Shown piece after piece: positions 7,683-16,397 of a DNA stretch of 64,000 nucleotides. The notes under the pieces are model-generated. The model had not been told where the DNA came from, ran no database searches, and saw nothing but the letters and a program-made list of their open reading frames with translations. The position numbers were made by a program, and so were the translations under genes. This DNA comes from Streptomyces sp. NRRL F-5727 (lineage in GTDB: Bacteria; Actinomycetota; Actinomycetes; Streptomycetales; Streptomycetaceae), in NCBI RefSeq assembly GCF_000719555.1, contig NZ_JOGX01000026.1:24279-88278 (forward strand), read 5' to 3'. How positions within the stretch are numbered: the first letter of the stretch is position 1; each line of letters starts with the position of its first letter.

Positions 7683-9569
7683 TCAGCGGTCCTGGGAGAG
7701 TTCCAGCAGTTCGGCGAAGGTTCCGCCGCCGTGGGCGAGGTCGTCGTACCGGCCCTGCTCGGTGATCCGACCGTGCTCCATCACGATGATGTGGTCGGCG
7801 ATCTTGGTGTTCTCCAGGCGGTGGGTGACGACGATGGTGATGCGGTCGGCGGCGATGGCCTTGATCTGTTCGAAGATCTGGTGTTCGCCTCGGGGGTCCA
7901 TCTGGGAGGTGGGCTCGTCGAGGATGAGCAGTTCGGGCCGGCGGTACAGGGCCCTGGAACAGGCGATGCGTTGCCACTGACCGCCGGAGAGCTCCGTGCC
8001 GCCCCAGAGGTCTCGGGCGAGGAGAGTGTCGAGACCCGCGGGGAGGTCTTCGACGGCATCGCGCAGACCGACCGCGTCGATCGCCTCCCACACCGGGGCG
8101 TCGTCGTAGCTGTGGGGTTGACCAAGGGTCACGTTCTCGCGCAGGCGCAGCGGCCACTGCCCGAAGATCTGCGGCACCAGGCCGGTCAGGCGCCAGACCG
8201 AGGCCGGGTCGGCGTCGGCGAGGTCGGTGCCGTTCCACGAGACCGTACCCTTGTCCGCCAGGTAGATGCCGGTCAGCAGCCGGGTCAGGGTGCTCTTCCC
8301 GGAACCGTTCGCCCCGACGATCGCGAGGATCTGGCCGCGCCGCAGGGTCAGCGAGACGCCGTCGACGGCGGGCTTGTCCTTGCCCGGGTACTGGTAGACG
8401 ACCTCTTCCAGACGGATCTCGGCTACCGGCGCGGCCAGACGGCAAGGACCCCGCTGGGGCGCGCGGTCGGCGGCCTCGGCGAGGAAGCTCTGCATGTCAC
8501 CGAGGTACAGGCTGGTGTGGAAGACCGCGGCGCCGGCGGTGACGACCTGGGTCAGAGCGGCGAGCATGGTCTGCACCGCGATCACGGCCGTCGCGGCGAC
8601 GGCGAGGTCGATCCGGCCGGAGACCGCCAGCCACGCCAGTGCACCCCACGTCGCCGCCAGACAGATGCCGCCGGCGAGCGCGGACAACAGAGCGATCCGC
8701 AGGGTTCGTGGCGAGGCGGCCAGGGTGCGCCGGTCGCACCGATCTGACAGGGCCCGGTACCAGTAGACGAGATAGCCGACCATGGAGTTCGCGCGGACCT
8801 CGTCGCTGTACTTGGACTCGGTGGCCCACCAGCGCATCATGCCGCGGCTGTTGCGGTCCGCGATGTTGCCGTAGTGGATCTCGTAGTCCACCCGCGCGCT
8901 CAGCACGGCCCCGACACCGGCCGGCAGCACGGCGAGCATCAGCAGCGGCAGCATCAGCGGGTTCAGCACGGACAACACGCCACCGGCGGTGGCCATGCGG
9001 ATCACCGCCGACACGAACTGCTGCGCGTCGGCCACCATCACGTGGGTGCGCATCACCCCCATCTCGGCCGCCTCACGCCGGTCGGAGAAACCGTCCTCCG
9101 CGTACGCAGCCGCCTCCACCCGGCACACCGCCTCGACCAGCGCCGAATCCATCTCCGTCGTCAACCGCGGCGTGATCCGCCGCCCCGCGTACGAGGCCAC
9201 CGCTTTCGCTGTCCGAGCCACGGCGGCGGCGACCGTCACCACGAGCAGCGCCGGCAGGGCACCCTGCAGGCGGTCTCCGGCGGACCCGGCTCCGAGCACG
9301 GGTTCCATGGCGCGGGCGGTGGCCGTCAGCAGCACGGCGGCCGAGACGCCAGTGACCAGCTGGCAGCCGAGAAGCAGCTGCACGGCCCCCCGGTCGATCC
9401 GCCAGGACAGCCGCGCGATCCGGCCCAGGACGGCGGGGATCTGCGCGCACATCCGCCGGAAGGACACCTCGGCGAGGGGGTTGATGGAGTACTGCCCTGT
9501 GTAGGTGATCTCCGCCGGCGGCGGCGGAGGGGGCGTGTTCTGCTGCTCGTTCAGGGGTTTCGAGGTCAA
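7683..9569 (-). CDS. ABC transporter with fused membrane and ATPase domains
   Basis: A 628-residue exporter half-molecule. The start is TTG at 9569, with AGGAGG 8 nt upstream. A Pro-rich N-terminus (six consecutive prolines) precedes a transmembrane domain of about six helices (residues 60-330). The ATPase domain has Walker A GANGSGKST at about 419, signature LSGGQWQ near 527, Walker B LLILDEPT near 547 and a switch His in VVTHR. No peptidase domain is fused. It is the first gene of the minus-strand operon, 56 bp before the 27-residue ORF. It likely exports a small molecule or peptide as a homodimer. Confidence 0.88.
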   Translation of the reverse strand: MTSKPLNEQQNTPPPPPPAEITYTGQYSINPLAEVSFRRMCAQIPAVLGRIARLSWRIDRGAVQLLLGCQLVTGVSAAVLLTATARAMEPVLGAGSAGDRLQGALPALLVVTVAAAVARTAKAVASYAGRRITPRLTTEMDSALVEAVCRVEAAAYAEDGFSDRREAAEMGVMRTHVMVADAQQFVSAVIRMATAGGVLSVLNPLMLPLLMLAVLPAGVGAVLSARVDYEIHYGNIADRNSRGMMRWWATESKYSDEVRANSMVGYLVYWYRALSDRCDRRTLAASPRTLRIALLSALAGGICLAATWGALAWLAVSGRIDLAVAATAVIAVQTMLAALTQVVTAGAAVFHTSLYLGDMQSFLAEAADRAPQRGPCRLAAPVAEIRLEEVVYQYPGKDKPAVDGVSLTLRRGQILAIVGANGSGKSTLTRLLTGIYLADKGTVSWNGTDLADADPASVWRLTGLVPQIFGQWPLRLRENVTLGQPHSYDDAPVWEAIDAVGLRDAVEDLPAGLDTLLARDLWGGTELSGGQWQRIACSRALYRRPELLILDEPTSQMDPRGEHQIFEQIKAIAADRITIVVTHRLENTKIADHIIVMEHGRITEQGRYDDLAHGGGTFAELLELSQDR

Positions 9570-9861
9570 CGGCGGTTCCTCCTGAGCGGTCGGCCGGCGC
9601 GGGTCGTGAAGCTCAACGACCCCGCCGGGATATCGAACTGGTGTCTTTCGGACGCTGTTGGTTCCCCGAGATTCGGCGCGTGTCGGAGCGTGGGGAATGC
9701 ACCCACCCAGGCCCCCCAACGGACCTTCTGTGCAAGGGGGTTGGCCGAAACGCCGAGGGCGAACCCTTTATGGTGAAGGCGGGCGCGGCGGTGAACCACG
9801 GCCCCCGCCGGACTTGTAGAGTGCGACCCTCCCCGCACGTACCCCTCGCTGGAGTCGAATC

Positions 9862-10413
9862 GTGGCAATCTCTGATTCCGACATCTCGGATGCTCTCGGT
9901 GCCTACTTGCAGCGCCACCCGGACGAAGCCGAGCAGCTGTCGGAGCCTCTGCGCCTTCTGGCGGAAGGCCGGGACTTCGCCTCGCGGCGCAGGTTCCCCA
10001 TGCACGTGACCGTCGGTGCCCTGCTCGTCCGCGAGGACGCCGAGATCCTCCTCATCGAGCACCTCGCCTACGGCCTCACTCTTCAGCCCGGCGGTCACCT
10101 TGAGCCGACCGACACCACCTTGGTCGAGGCGGCGGTGCGCGAGCTGACCGAGGAGACCGGCATGGACCCCCGGCAGGTCTCCGTGGTGTCCCCGACTCCC
10201 GTCTACGTCGAGTACGGCAAGGTGCCGGCCCGGCCGCAGAAGGACGAGCCGGAGCACTACCACCTGGACATCGGATACGCCTTCACCACGGTCCGCGGTG
10301 ACGTCGGACGCATTCAGGAGTCCGAGGTGGCCGGCGCTGGCTGGTACCCGCTGGATGTAGCCGAGCGTCTTGTCGGACACCGCATCAGGCGAGCGGTCAC
10401 GGCACCGGCCTAG
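9862..10413 (+). CDS. NUDIX hydrolase
   Basis: A 183-residue protein starting with GTG at 9862, with GGAG about 9 nt upstream. The NUDIX box GGHLEPTDTTLVEAAVRELT plus EETG lies at about residues 77-99, with a slightly different spacing in the first loop but intact REL-x-EE-x-G metal residues. It is transcribed divergently from the ABC operon and is separated from it by 292 bp that should hold both promoters. The substrate is unknown. Confidence 0.85.
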   Translation: MAISDSDISDALGAYLQRHPDEAEQLSEPLRLLAEGRDFASRRRFPMHVTVGALLVREDAEILLIEHLAYGLTLQPGGHLEPTDTTLVEAAVRELTEETGMDPRQVSVVSPTPVYVEYGKVPARPQKDEPEHYHLDIGYAFTTVRGDVGRIQESEVAGAGWYPLDVAERLVGHRIRRAVTAPA

Positions 10414-10721
10414 ATGCGCTGTGCCTGAGCACCGGTGGTCCCGGGCGCTCGTGCCAGGGGCGCACTCGTCAGCACGTCGGCGACCGTGCTCGCCTCGCTG
10501 CCGAACCATGGATGTCAGCCTTCGTGCTCGGAAACGGTAGGGGCGGATTCGATCAGTCGAAGGAGGGCTTGCTGTCCCGGCTTCGCTTGAGCTCGTAGAA
10601 CCCGTCTGTCGCTGCGGCCTGGAGCAGGCGGTCCCAAGCTGTGCGTGAGAGTGACCATCAGGTGTGTCTTCCTGGTCATGCGGTCGGCAGGGGGGTGGAA
10701 AAGGGGCGTCGGTGGCCTCGT
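10414..10721. other. Intergenic region with a short coding relic
   Basis: No intact gene is visible. On the minus strand, 10657-10553 reads as a 34-codon open stretch with coding-like third positions (ending ELKRSRDSKPSFD and a stop), bounded upstream by a stop. It looks like the C-terminal scrap of a lost gene. I do not recognise the family. Confidence 0.35.
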
Positions 10722-11381
10722 CTACGGGCGGAAGGCATGGAGGATCTGGCGGACGGTGCGGAACATCTCGGCGCCGTGGGCGCCGTCGGGGAAGCGCTCG
10801 ACGACGCGGTGGTGCACGTGCTGCCGGTAGGCCAGTTCGGTCAGCCCGCTGAAGACCTTCATGTCGAGCTGTTCCTGGGAGGAGAAGCAGGCCAGCGCTT
10901 CCTGCTTGGCGGCCAGGAGCTCTGGGGTGCCGACGAAGTAGAGGTTCGGCTCGAAGTGCCGGCTGTAGGGGGAGCGGAAGTGGATCAGGTCGGCGGCCTC
11001 GCGCATCGCGACGGTGGTGGCCTCTTCGCCGGTGACGGCGTGGTCGAGGTGCTGGTCGTCGGGGTGATGGGTGTAGACGACGTCGGGACGCTCGATCGCG
11101 AAGGTGTCGAACAAGGCCGCGTTGACGGCGCCGCGGTGGTCGGTGAGACGGGTGTCCGGGATCTGGGAGAAGGTGTATCCGCCGATACCGAGGACCTTCG
11201 CGGCGGCCAGGCACTCGTCGCGGCGCCTCGTGGCCTCGGCCGTGCCGGGGCGTCCGGCGGTCAGGCAGTGGACTCGGACACGGTCGCCGGCCAGGACGTG
11301 GTCGCGGATTCGCATGCCCATGGCGAGTTCGGCGTCGTCGGGGTGGGCGACGACGACCAGGACGGACCGGGAGGCGGTCAA
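10722..11381 (-). CDS. PIG-L/LmbE-family deacetylase
   Basis: A 219-residue zinc-dependent N-deacetylase. The N-terminal AHPDDAELAMG motif (residues 11-21) provides the metal and catalytic Asp residues, and THHPDDQHLDH near residue 105 provides the second metal-ligand motif. The start is TTG at 11381, overlapping the stop of the previous gene (TTGA) and 5 nt after GAGGAG. Family members remove acetyl groups from amino-sugars and related metabolites. Here it is the last gene of the eleven-gene cluster, so it may remove a protecting N-acetyl group late in the pathway. Confidence 0.88.
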   Translation of the reverse strand: MTASRSVLVVVAHPDDAELAMGMRIRDHVLAGDRVRVHCLTAGRPGTAEATRRRDECLAAAKVLGIGGYTFSQIPDTRLTDHRGAVNAALFDTFAIERPDVVYTHHPDDQHLDHAVTGEEATTVAMREAADLIHFRSPYSRHFEPNLYFVGTPELLAAKQEALACFSSQEQLDMKVFSGLTELAYRQHVHHRVVERFPDGAHGAEMFRTVRQILHAFRP

Positions 11382-12682
11382 CGGGACTCCTCGTGGGGGG
11401 TGATCTGCAGGGCGCTGTGCAGACGGCGGCCGTCGAGGCCCTGCCAGCGGAAGGGCTCGTGCTCGTCGCGGGGCCAGCGCAGGTAATGGAGGCTGCCGAC
11501 GGCATCCGCCGGTCCGCGCCCGTGCCGGTAGGCGATCTTGGAGGTCTGGCCGCCGTCGAGGTGGAACACCGCCGCCGGGTCGTGGCCGGCCCGCCCGCAC
11601 AGCTCGGCGGCCTCCTGGACGGTGACGCCCTGGAACGCGGGGGCGAGGGGCGCGCCGTCCAGGACGGTCAGGGTCAGATGCCGGCCGCCGAGCGCGAGCA
11701 GGGTACGGGCGTAGCGGACGCCGGGGCGGAACGGGCTGGTGCCCAGGCTCTGGTCCCAGGGCGCGGTGCGGCCGGCGGCGGCGTCGGCGGCGGACGGGCC
11801 CAGGGACAGGGCGCTTTCGATGCCGGCGGTGGCGAAGGCGTCGACGGCCGTGACGCGGACGGGTGCGTTCGTGACGAGGTGGGCGGGCCAGGGGTGGTGG
11901 GCGCGCAGGATGTAGGCGCCGGCGAACAGGTCGGCGCCGCCGCCGGGATGCAGGGCGGTGATCCTGGCCCCGGCGGGGGAGAGGGAGACGGTGCAGTCGA
12001 GGGCCTGCGGATCGCGGGGCGTGGTGTTGGCGGCCGGGTCGACGTCACGGCGGAAGCCCGTGCGGGGATCGTCGTGGTAGCGGATGCGGCAGTTCGCCGC
12101 ACCGAACACGGTGAGGTGGCCGGCCGGAGCCGGGCTCGGCGTGGGGTCCTTCGAACCGGTCCAGGTGTGCGGGTGGCCGGCGACGGTGAGGGTGCCGGTG
12201 GCGGCCAGGGTGCGCACGAGCGGACGGCCGTGGTGGATGAGGAGAGCGGGTTTGGTGACGGTGGGCAGGCTGACGACGTCGTGGTCGCGGACGGCGAGGT
12301 CGAGGCAGGGTTCGGCGGGCTGGTAGGCGGGGTCGTCGGAGATGTAGGCGAAGGTGCCGGAGACCGCGGCGGCGACGGGGCCGGTGACGAGGCGGCGCAG
12401 GTGGAAGCCGCGCGGGCAGGAGACGGGCCGGCAGTCGGCGCGGTCGAGGTCGAGGGTGAGGGTGTAGGCATTGGTCAGGCAGCCGCCGCCGAGGCCGATC
12501 GGTCGGGCGGTGAGGACGACGCCCGGCGCGAGAATGAGCGTCCGTGCCGGGGCGGGGCAGGCGAACGGGCTCTGGTCGCGGGCCAGCGACTGGACGCTGG
12601 GCACGTGGATGCCGCGGGCACGCAGTTCGGCGAGCGGGTCCTGCTCCGGCGTGCCGCCGGGCGGAGCGAAGGGCGCGTTCAC
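11378..12682 (-). CDS. NAGPA-type phosphodiester glycosidase domain protein
   Basis: A 434-residue protein starting with GTG at 12682 (GTGA overlap with the kinase). The C-terminal third contains GVTVQEAAELCGRAGHDPAA followed by VFHLDGGQTSKIAY, the characteristic end of the phosphodiester glycosidase (NAGPA/DUF2233) fold. The N-terminal two thirds have weaker identity. Members hydrolyse sugar-1-phosphodiesters. No signal peptide is apparent, so it may act in the cytoplasm on a cluster intermediate together with the neighbouring kinase and deacetylase. Confidence 0.7.
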   Translation of the reverse strand: MNAPFAPPGGTPEQDPLAELRARGIHVPSVQSLARDQSPFACPAPARTLILAPGVVLTARPIGLGGGCLTNAYTLTLDLDRADCRPVSCPRGFHLRRLVTGPVAAAVSGTFAYISDDPAYQPAEPCLDLAVRDHDVVSLPTVTKPALLIHHGRPLVRTLAATGTLTVAGHPHTWTGSKDPTPSPAPAGHLTVFGAANCRIRYHDDPRTGFRRDVDPAANTTPRDPQALDCTVSLSPAGARITALHPGGGADLFAGAYILRAHHPWPAHLVTNAPVRVTAVDAFATAGIESALSLGPSAADAAAGRTAPWDQSLGTSPFRPGVRYARTLLALGGRHLTLTVLDGAPLAPAFQGVTVQEAAELCGRAGHDPAAVFHLDGGQTSKIAYRHGRGPADAVGSLHYLRWPRDEHEPFRWQGLDGRRLHSALQITPHEESR

Positions 12683-13695
12683 GACGTCACCGGCCCGGCG
12701 GCGGCATCCAGCAGGTCGCGGACGGTGAACGGCCCGGCATCCAGCAGGCGCCGCAGGCTGTGGCGCAGACGGCCGGCAGCGGCGGGCGGCGCGGTCGCCG
12801 GGTAGGGGACGGTGCGCGCCTCCAGCCGGTACAGCAGCACCCCGGCGGCCACCGCCGCGAGGAGGTCGTCGTCGCGCCAGGGCCGGGCGGGGCCCGGGAA
12901 GGTGTAGGCGTCGAGGAACGCGCCGGCGAGCGGGTGCAGGCGCGACGGCCGGGTGATGTGGTGCAGGACCAGGTGGGCGAGGAGGTAGCCGAGGTCGAAC
13001 AGCGGCGTGCCCGTGTGCACGTTGTCGAGGTCGACGAACGCGGTCCGTCCTGCCGCCAGGCTGAGGTTCTTCGGGCAGGCGTCGCCGAGGATCAGCTGCC
13101 GGCCGGGCAGAGCGTCCAGGTGGCGGCACGCCTCGTCGAGGACGGGGTGGCCGCTGGAGCGCAGGCAGTAGCCGTAGGCGTGCTCGGCGCGGAAGAGGCC
13201 GTCGCCGTCGCCGTCACGCAGCGGCGGCAGGCCGGCGGTGGCGTGGTGGATGCGGGTCAGGGCGGTGGCCAGGCGTGTGCATTCCTCGGAGGTGGCGGCG
13301 CGCTGGTCGAGGTGCTCGCGCCAGGTCCGGCCGTCGGGGAAGACGTCGGTCATCACCATAGCGTGTGCGTCGGGCAGGAACGCCAGGACCTGCGGGAACA
13401 GGTCAGGCAGCAGGCCGTGGTGCAGCGTCAGGGCCCGGTGCTCGACCGCGATGAGCACCGGGTCGGTCGCGATGTGCCGGATCCTGGCGAAGCAGTGGCC
13501 GCGGATCTTTACGACGACGTTGCCCGCCTCGCCGCGGACACGGAAGACGTGGGCGACGTTGCCGCCGAGGCACTCCTCGACGCTGGTGAGGCGTCCGGTG
13601 TGGGGGCGGCACGCGGCGAGGACCTGCTGCAGGTGCGGCCCGAGGACCGCTCCCAGACCGGGCGCGATGTGGCCGGAGGCGAGGGGGAAGGTCAT
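12679..13695 (-). CDS. APH-family phosphotransferase (divergent catalytic loop)
   Basis: A 338-residue kinase-fold protein starting with ATG at 13695 (ATGA overlap with the oxidoreductase). The catalytic loop reads LILGDACPKNLSL, keeping the Asp and Asn but with Leu-Gly in place of the usual His-Gly; the metal motif is FVDLDNV. The VVVKIRGH segment near residue 62 supplies the ATP Lys. It is the first of three kinase-like proteins in this cluster. It probably phosphorylates a small hydroxylated or amino-sugar intermediate or acts as self-protection. Confidence 0.75.
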   Translation of the reverse strand: MTFPLASGHIAPGLGAVLGPHLQQVLAACRPHTGRLTSVEECLGGNVAHVFRVRGEAGNVVVKIRGHCFARIRHIATDPVLIAVEHRALTLHHGLLPDLFPQVLAFLPDAHAMVMTDVFPDGRTWREHLDQRAATSEECTRLATALTRIHHATAGLPPLRDGDGDGLFRAEHAYGYCLRSSGHPVLDEACRHLDALPGRQLILGDACPKNLSLAAGRTAFVDLDNVHTGTPLFDLGYLLAHLVLHHITRPSRLHPLAGAFLDAYTFPGPARPWRDDDLLAAVAAGVLLYRLEARTVPYPATAPPAAAGRLRHSLRRLLDAGPFTVRDLLDAAAGPVTS

Positions 13696-15230
13696 CGCAT
13701 GGCTCCCAGGGAGGCGAGGGCGTGCCCGGCGCGCGGGGCCGGGGCGGTGGGGCGGAAGCTGAGGACGACGGGGTCGGCGGGCCGGCCGGCCGCGGTCCAG
13801 CGGCGGGACATCGACAGGTAGGCGCCTGCCATCAACCGGGCCGGGCGCCGATGGTCGGCCAGGTCCGAGGCCAGCTCCGCGCGGGGGACGCGGCCGGCCA
13901 GGTGGGCGAGGAACTCGGTGACGGCGCAGGTGCGGGCCGAGCGCTGGGTCGGCAGCACCGTCTGGTCGCCGCAGTCCTCCACGAGGTCGGTGAAGCCGAG
14001 CGCGCGGTGGCGTTCCCAGCCCAGCCCCAGGCGGTCGTTGCGGAAGACGTGTAGCTCGATGTGGTCCGCGCCGCCCGCCGCCCGCTCGTCGATGCCGTCC
14101 TCGTCGCCGTGCAGGGTCTGCAGGACGTGCAGATGCAGAGCCTGGAAGGGCCCTTGCTGGATGAGGTGGACCTCCTGCCCGATGCGGCCGTTGCCCTTGT
14201 AGAGGCCGCCGGCCACAGCGTGGAGGTTGCCGCGCTGGGAGAAGGTGGTGTGGGCGAGGTTGTGGCTGCCGAGCGCCATCACCCGGCCGCGGCTGCGGTA
14301 GGTGACGTTGAGGAACACATCGACCTCGCCGAATCCGGCGGTGAGCCGGTCCAGGTCCTGCTCGGTGTACGAGTTGCGGTCGGCGAAGCCGGGCAGCAGC
14401 CGGGCGTGGTCGGCGACGGTGAGCTGGGCGAGGAAGTCGGCGGGCCGGGTGCACGCGGCGTGGACCTCGATCTCGTCGATCTCCTTGCCAGGTCGCTCGC
14501 CCGCGGACAGCCACCACGGCACGGTGTCGAAGTGGTGGTAGCCGGAGTGCGCGGCCTTGCCGTACCCGCGGTCGAAGCCGTGATAGCCGAGGTCGACGAG
14601 TTCGTCCGGCAGCCGCCACTGGCCGTCGCCGTGACTGGACTGGACCGAGGTGACCGGGCAGTTCGTGGCCTCGGCGACCTCGGCGATCAGCTCCCGCACC
14701 CGGCGGAACGCGGGGTGCCAGCGGCGCTGGCTCATCACGCTGACCACCATCCGCGGATCGCGCCGCCGCGCCGCCCGGTAGGCGTCCAGCAGGGTGTCGA
14801 AGTCGTCGGCGATCGCCTGCGCGGCCACCGGGTCGGTGGACGCGCCGGGATGCACGGTCAGCGGCTTGTCGAGGAGTACCGGCAGGTCCCGCTCCATCGC
14901 CCACAGCGTGTAGGGCAGGTGTACGGACGGCTCGGTCGCCACCACGACCGCCCCGATTCGCTCCCGCTCCACCACGCCCTCCAGCACGCCCCGCACCCCG
15001 TCGGGCAGGGCCCGGCGGGAGACGGGGAAGGGCTCGACGGGAACGATGAGCATCCGCCGGGGCCGGCCCGGCGTGCCGTACTCGACCGCGGCGGCAGCCG
15101 CGTCGGGCAGGTCAATGCCTGTGACGGTGCCGGCGAGGCCCGCGTCCTGGGCGACGGCCAGCGCGGGCAGGTGGTTGAGGCGGGTGTGCGGCCCGACCCC
15201 GACGACCAGCACGTTCACGGCGCCGCTCAC
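13692..15230 (-). CDS. Gfo/Idh/MocA-family oxidoreductase
   Basis: A 512-residue protein with an N-terminal NAD(P)-binding Rossmann start (VNVLVVGVGPHTRLNHLPAL, residues 5-24) and the characteristic loop LPVLLDKPLTVHP, where the usual EKP is DKP. It is longer than the typical 330-400 residues, with an enlarged C-terminal domain. GTG at 15230 overlaps the stop of the preceding gene. Family members oxidise or reduce sugars, inositols and related polyols. A role in carbohydrate tailoring within the cluster is likely. Confidence 0.82.
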   Translation of the reverse strand: MSGAVNVLVVGVGPHTRLNHLPALAVAQDAGLAGTVTGIDLPDAAAAAVEYGTPGRPRRMLIVPVEPFPVSRRALPDGVRGVLEGVVERERIGAVVVATEPSVHLPYTLWAMERDLPVLLDKPLTVHPGASTDPVAAQAIADDFDTLLDAYRAARRRDPRMVVSVMSQRRWHPAFRRVRELIAEVAEATNCPVTSVQSSHGDGQWRLPDELVDLGYHGFDRGYGKAAHSGYHHFDTVPWWLSAGERPGKEIDEIEVHAACTRPADFLAQLTVADHARLLPGFADRNSYTEQDLDRLTAGFGEVDVFLNVTYRSRGRVMALGSHNLAHTTFSQRGNLHAVAGGLYKGNGRIGQEVHLIQQGPFQALHLHVLQTLHGDEDGIDERAAGGADHIELHVFRNDRLGLGWERHRALGFTDLVEDCGDQTVLPTQRSARTCAVTEFLAHLAGRVPRAELASDLADHRRPARLMAGAYLSMSRRWTAAGRPADPVVLSFRPTAPAPRAGHALASLGAMR

Positions 15231-16381
15231 CGGCCCACCGCCGCGCGGCCGATGCCGGCGCCGAGCAGCGGCAGGACGCCCTCGCCGACCTCGTACGCCT
15301 CTTCCAGGTGGGGGAACCCGGAGAGGATGAACTCCGTGATGCCGAGGTCCGCGTACTCGGTGATCCGGTCGGCGACCTCACGGTGCGAACCGACCAGCGC
15401 GGTGCCGGCGCCTCCGCGCAGCAGCCCCACCCCCGCCCACACGTTCGGCCACACCTCCAGGTCGGAGGTCCGGCCGCTGTCCCGGAAGGCGGCGTGCAGG
15501 CTGCTCTGCCGGGCCTGCCCGGTGGACTGGCTGTGGGCCAAGGTGGCCTGCACCCGGGCGACGTGCTCGGGGTCGATGCCGGTCAGCAGGCGCTCGGCAG
15601 CGGCCCACGCCTGCTCGCTCGTGTCGCGGGCGACGACGTGGAACCGGATCCCGAACCGCGGCGCCCTGCGACCGGCGTCGGCGGCCAGGGCGCGGATGCG
15701 GTCCAGCTTGGCGGCGACGTCGGCGGGCGGTTCGCCCCACGTGAGGTAGACGTCCGCGTGCCGGGCGGCGACGGGGGCGGCTTCGGCGGAGGAGCCGCCG
15801 AAGTACACGCCGGGCAGCGGGCCAGGGGGCGAGAAGACGGTGGCTCCCCGTACGTCGTAGTGCGTGCCGGTGAAGTCGAACGGCTTGCCGGACAGGGCGC
15901 CGCGCAGAACGGTCAGCCACTCGTCGGTGCGGGTGTAGCGGGCGGCCTTGTCGAGGTGGTCGCCGAAGCGGGCCTGCTCGGCCGCATCGCCGCCGGTCAC
16001 GACGTTCAGCAGCAGCCGGCCCCGGGTCTGCCGCTGGAACGTCGCGGCCATCTGCGCGGCGAGCGTCGGGGATATCGAGTCCGGGCGCTGCGCGACCAGG
16101 AACTTCAGGCGCTCGGTGGCCTGGGCGAGGGCGGCGCAGGTGACCCACGGGTCCTCGTTGAACGTGCCGGCGGGGGTGAGGATCGCGTCAAACCCCATGT
16201 GCTCGGCGGCCTGCGCGATCTGGGCCATGTAGCGCAGGTCGGGGGCGCGGTGCCGGTCGGCACCCGGGGCGGTGCCGGTGGTCGTGTCGTGGCCGGGCCC
16301 GTGGACGCCGCGCATCCCGGTGGTCAGGGTGCGGCCGTCGCTGCCGGTCGGCAGGAACCAGTGGAACTGCAAGCGGGTCAA
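15227..16381 (-). CDS. SsuD-like LLM-class flavin-dependent monooxygenase
   Basis: A 384-residue luciferase-like enzyme. It matches the alkanesulfonate monooxygenase pattern closely: LQFHWFLPTGSDGR at the N-terminus, RLLLNVVTGGDAAEQARFGD near 130, VYFGGSSAEAAP near 195, YLTWGEPP near 215 and WAGVGLLRGGAGTALVGSH near 325. SsuD enzymes use FMNH2 and O2 and cleave C-S bonds. No sulfonate ABC importer is nearby, so it is more likely an oxygenase in the pathway than a sulfur-scavenging gene. A reduced-flavin supplier is not encoded next to it. Confidence 0.87.
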   Translation of the reverse strand: MTRLQFHWFLPTGSDGRTLTTGMRGVHGPGHDTTTGTAPGADRHRAPDLRYMAQIAQAAEHMGFDAILTPAGTFNEDPWVTCAALAQATERLKFLVAQRPDSISPTLAAQMAATFQRQTRGRLLLNVVTGGDAAEQARFGDHLDKAARYTRTDEWLTVLRGALSGKPFDFTGTHYDVRGATVFSPPGPLPGVYFGGSSAEAAPVAARHADVYLTWGEPPADVAAKLDRIRALAADAGRRAPRFGIRFHVVARDTSEQAWAAAERLLTGIDPEHVARVQATLAHSQSTGQARQSSLHAAFRDSGRTSDLEVWPNVWAGVGLLRGGAGTALVGSHREVADRITEYADLGITEFILSGFPHLEEAYEVGEGVLPLLGAGIGRAAVGR

Positions 16382-16397
16382 GTCGGTCTCCTGGGAT

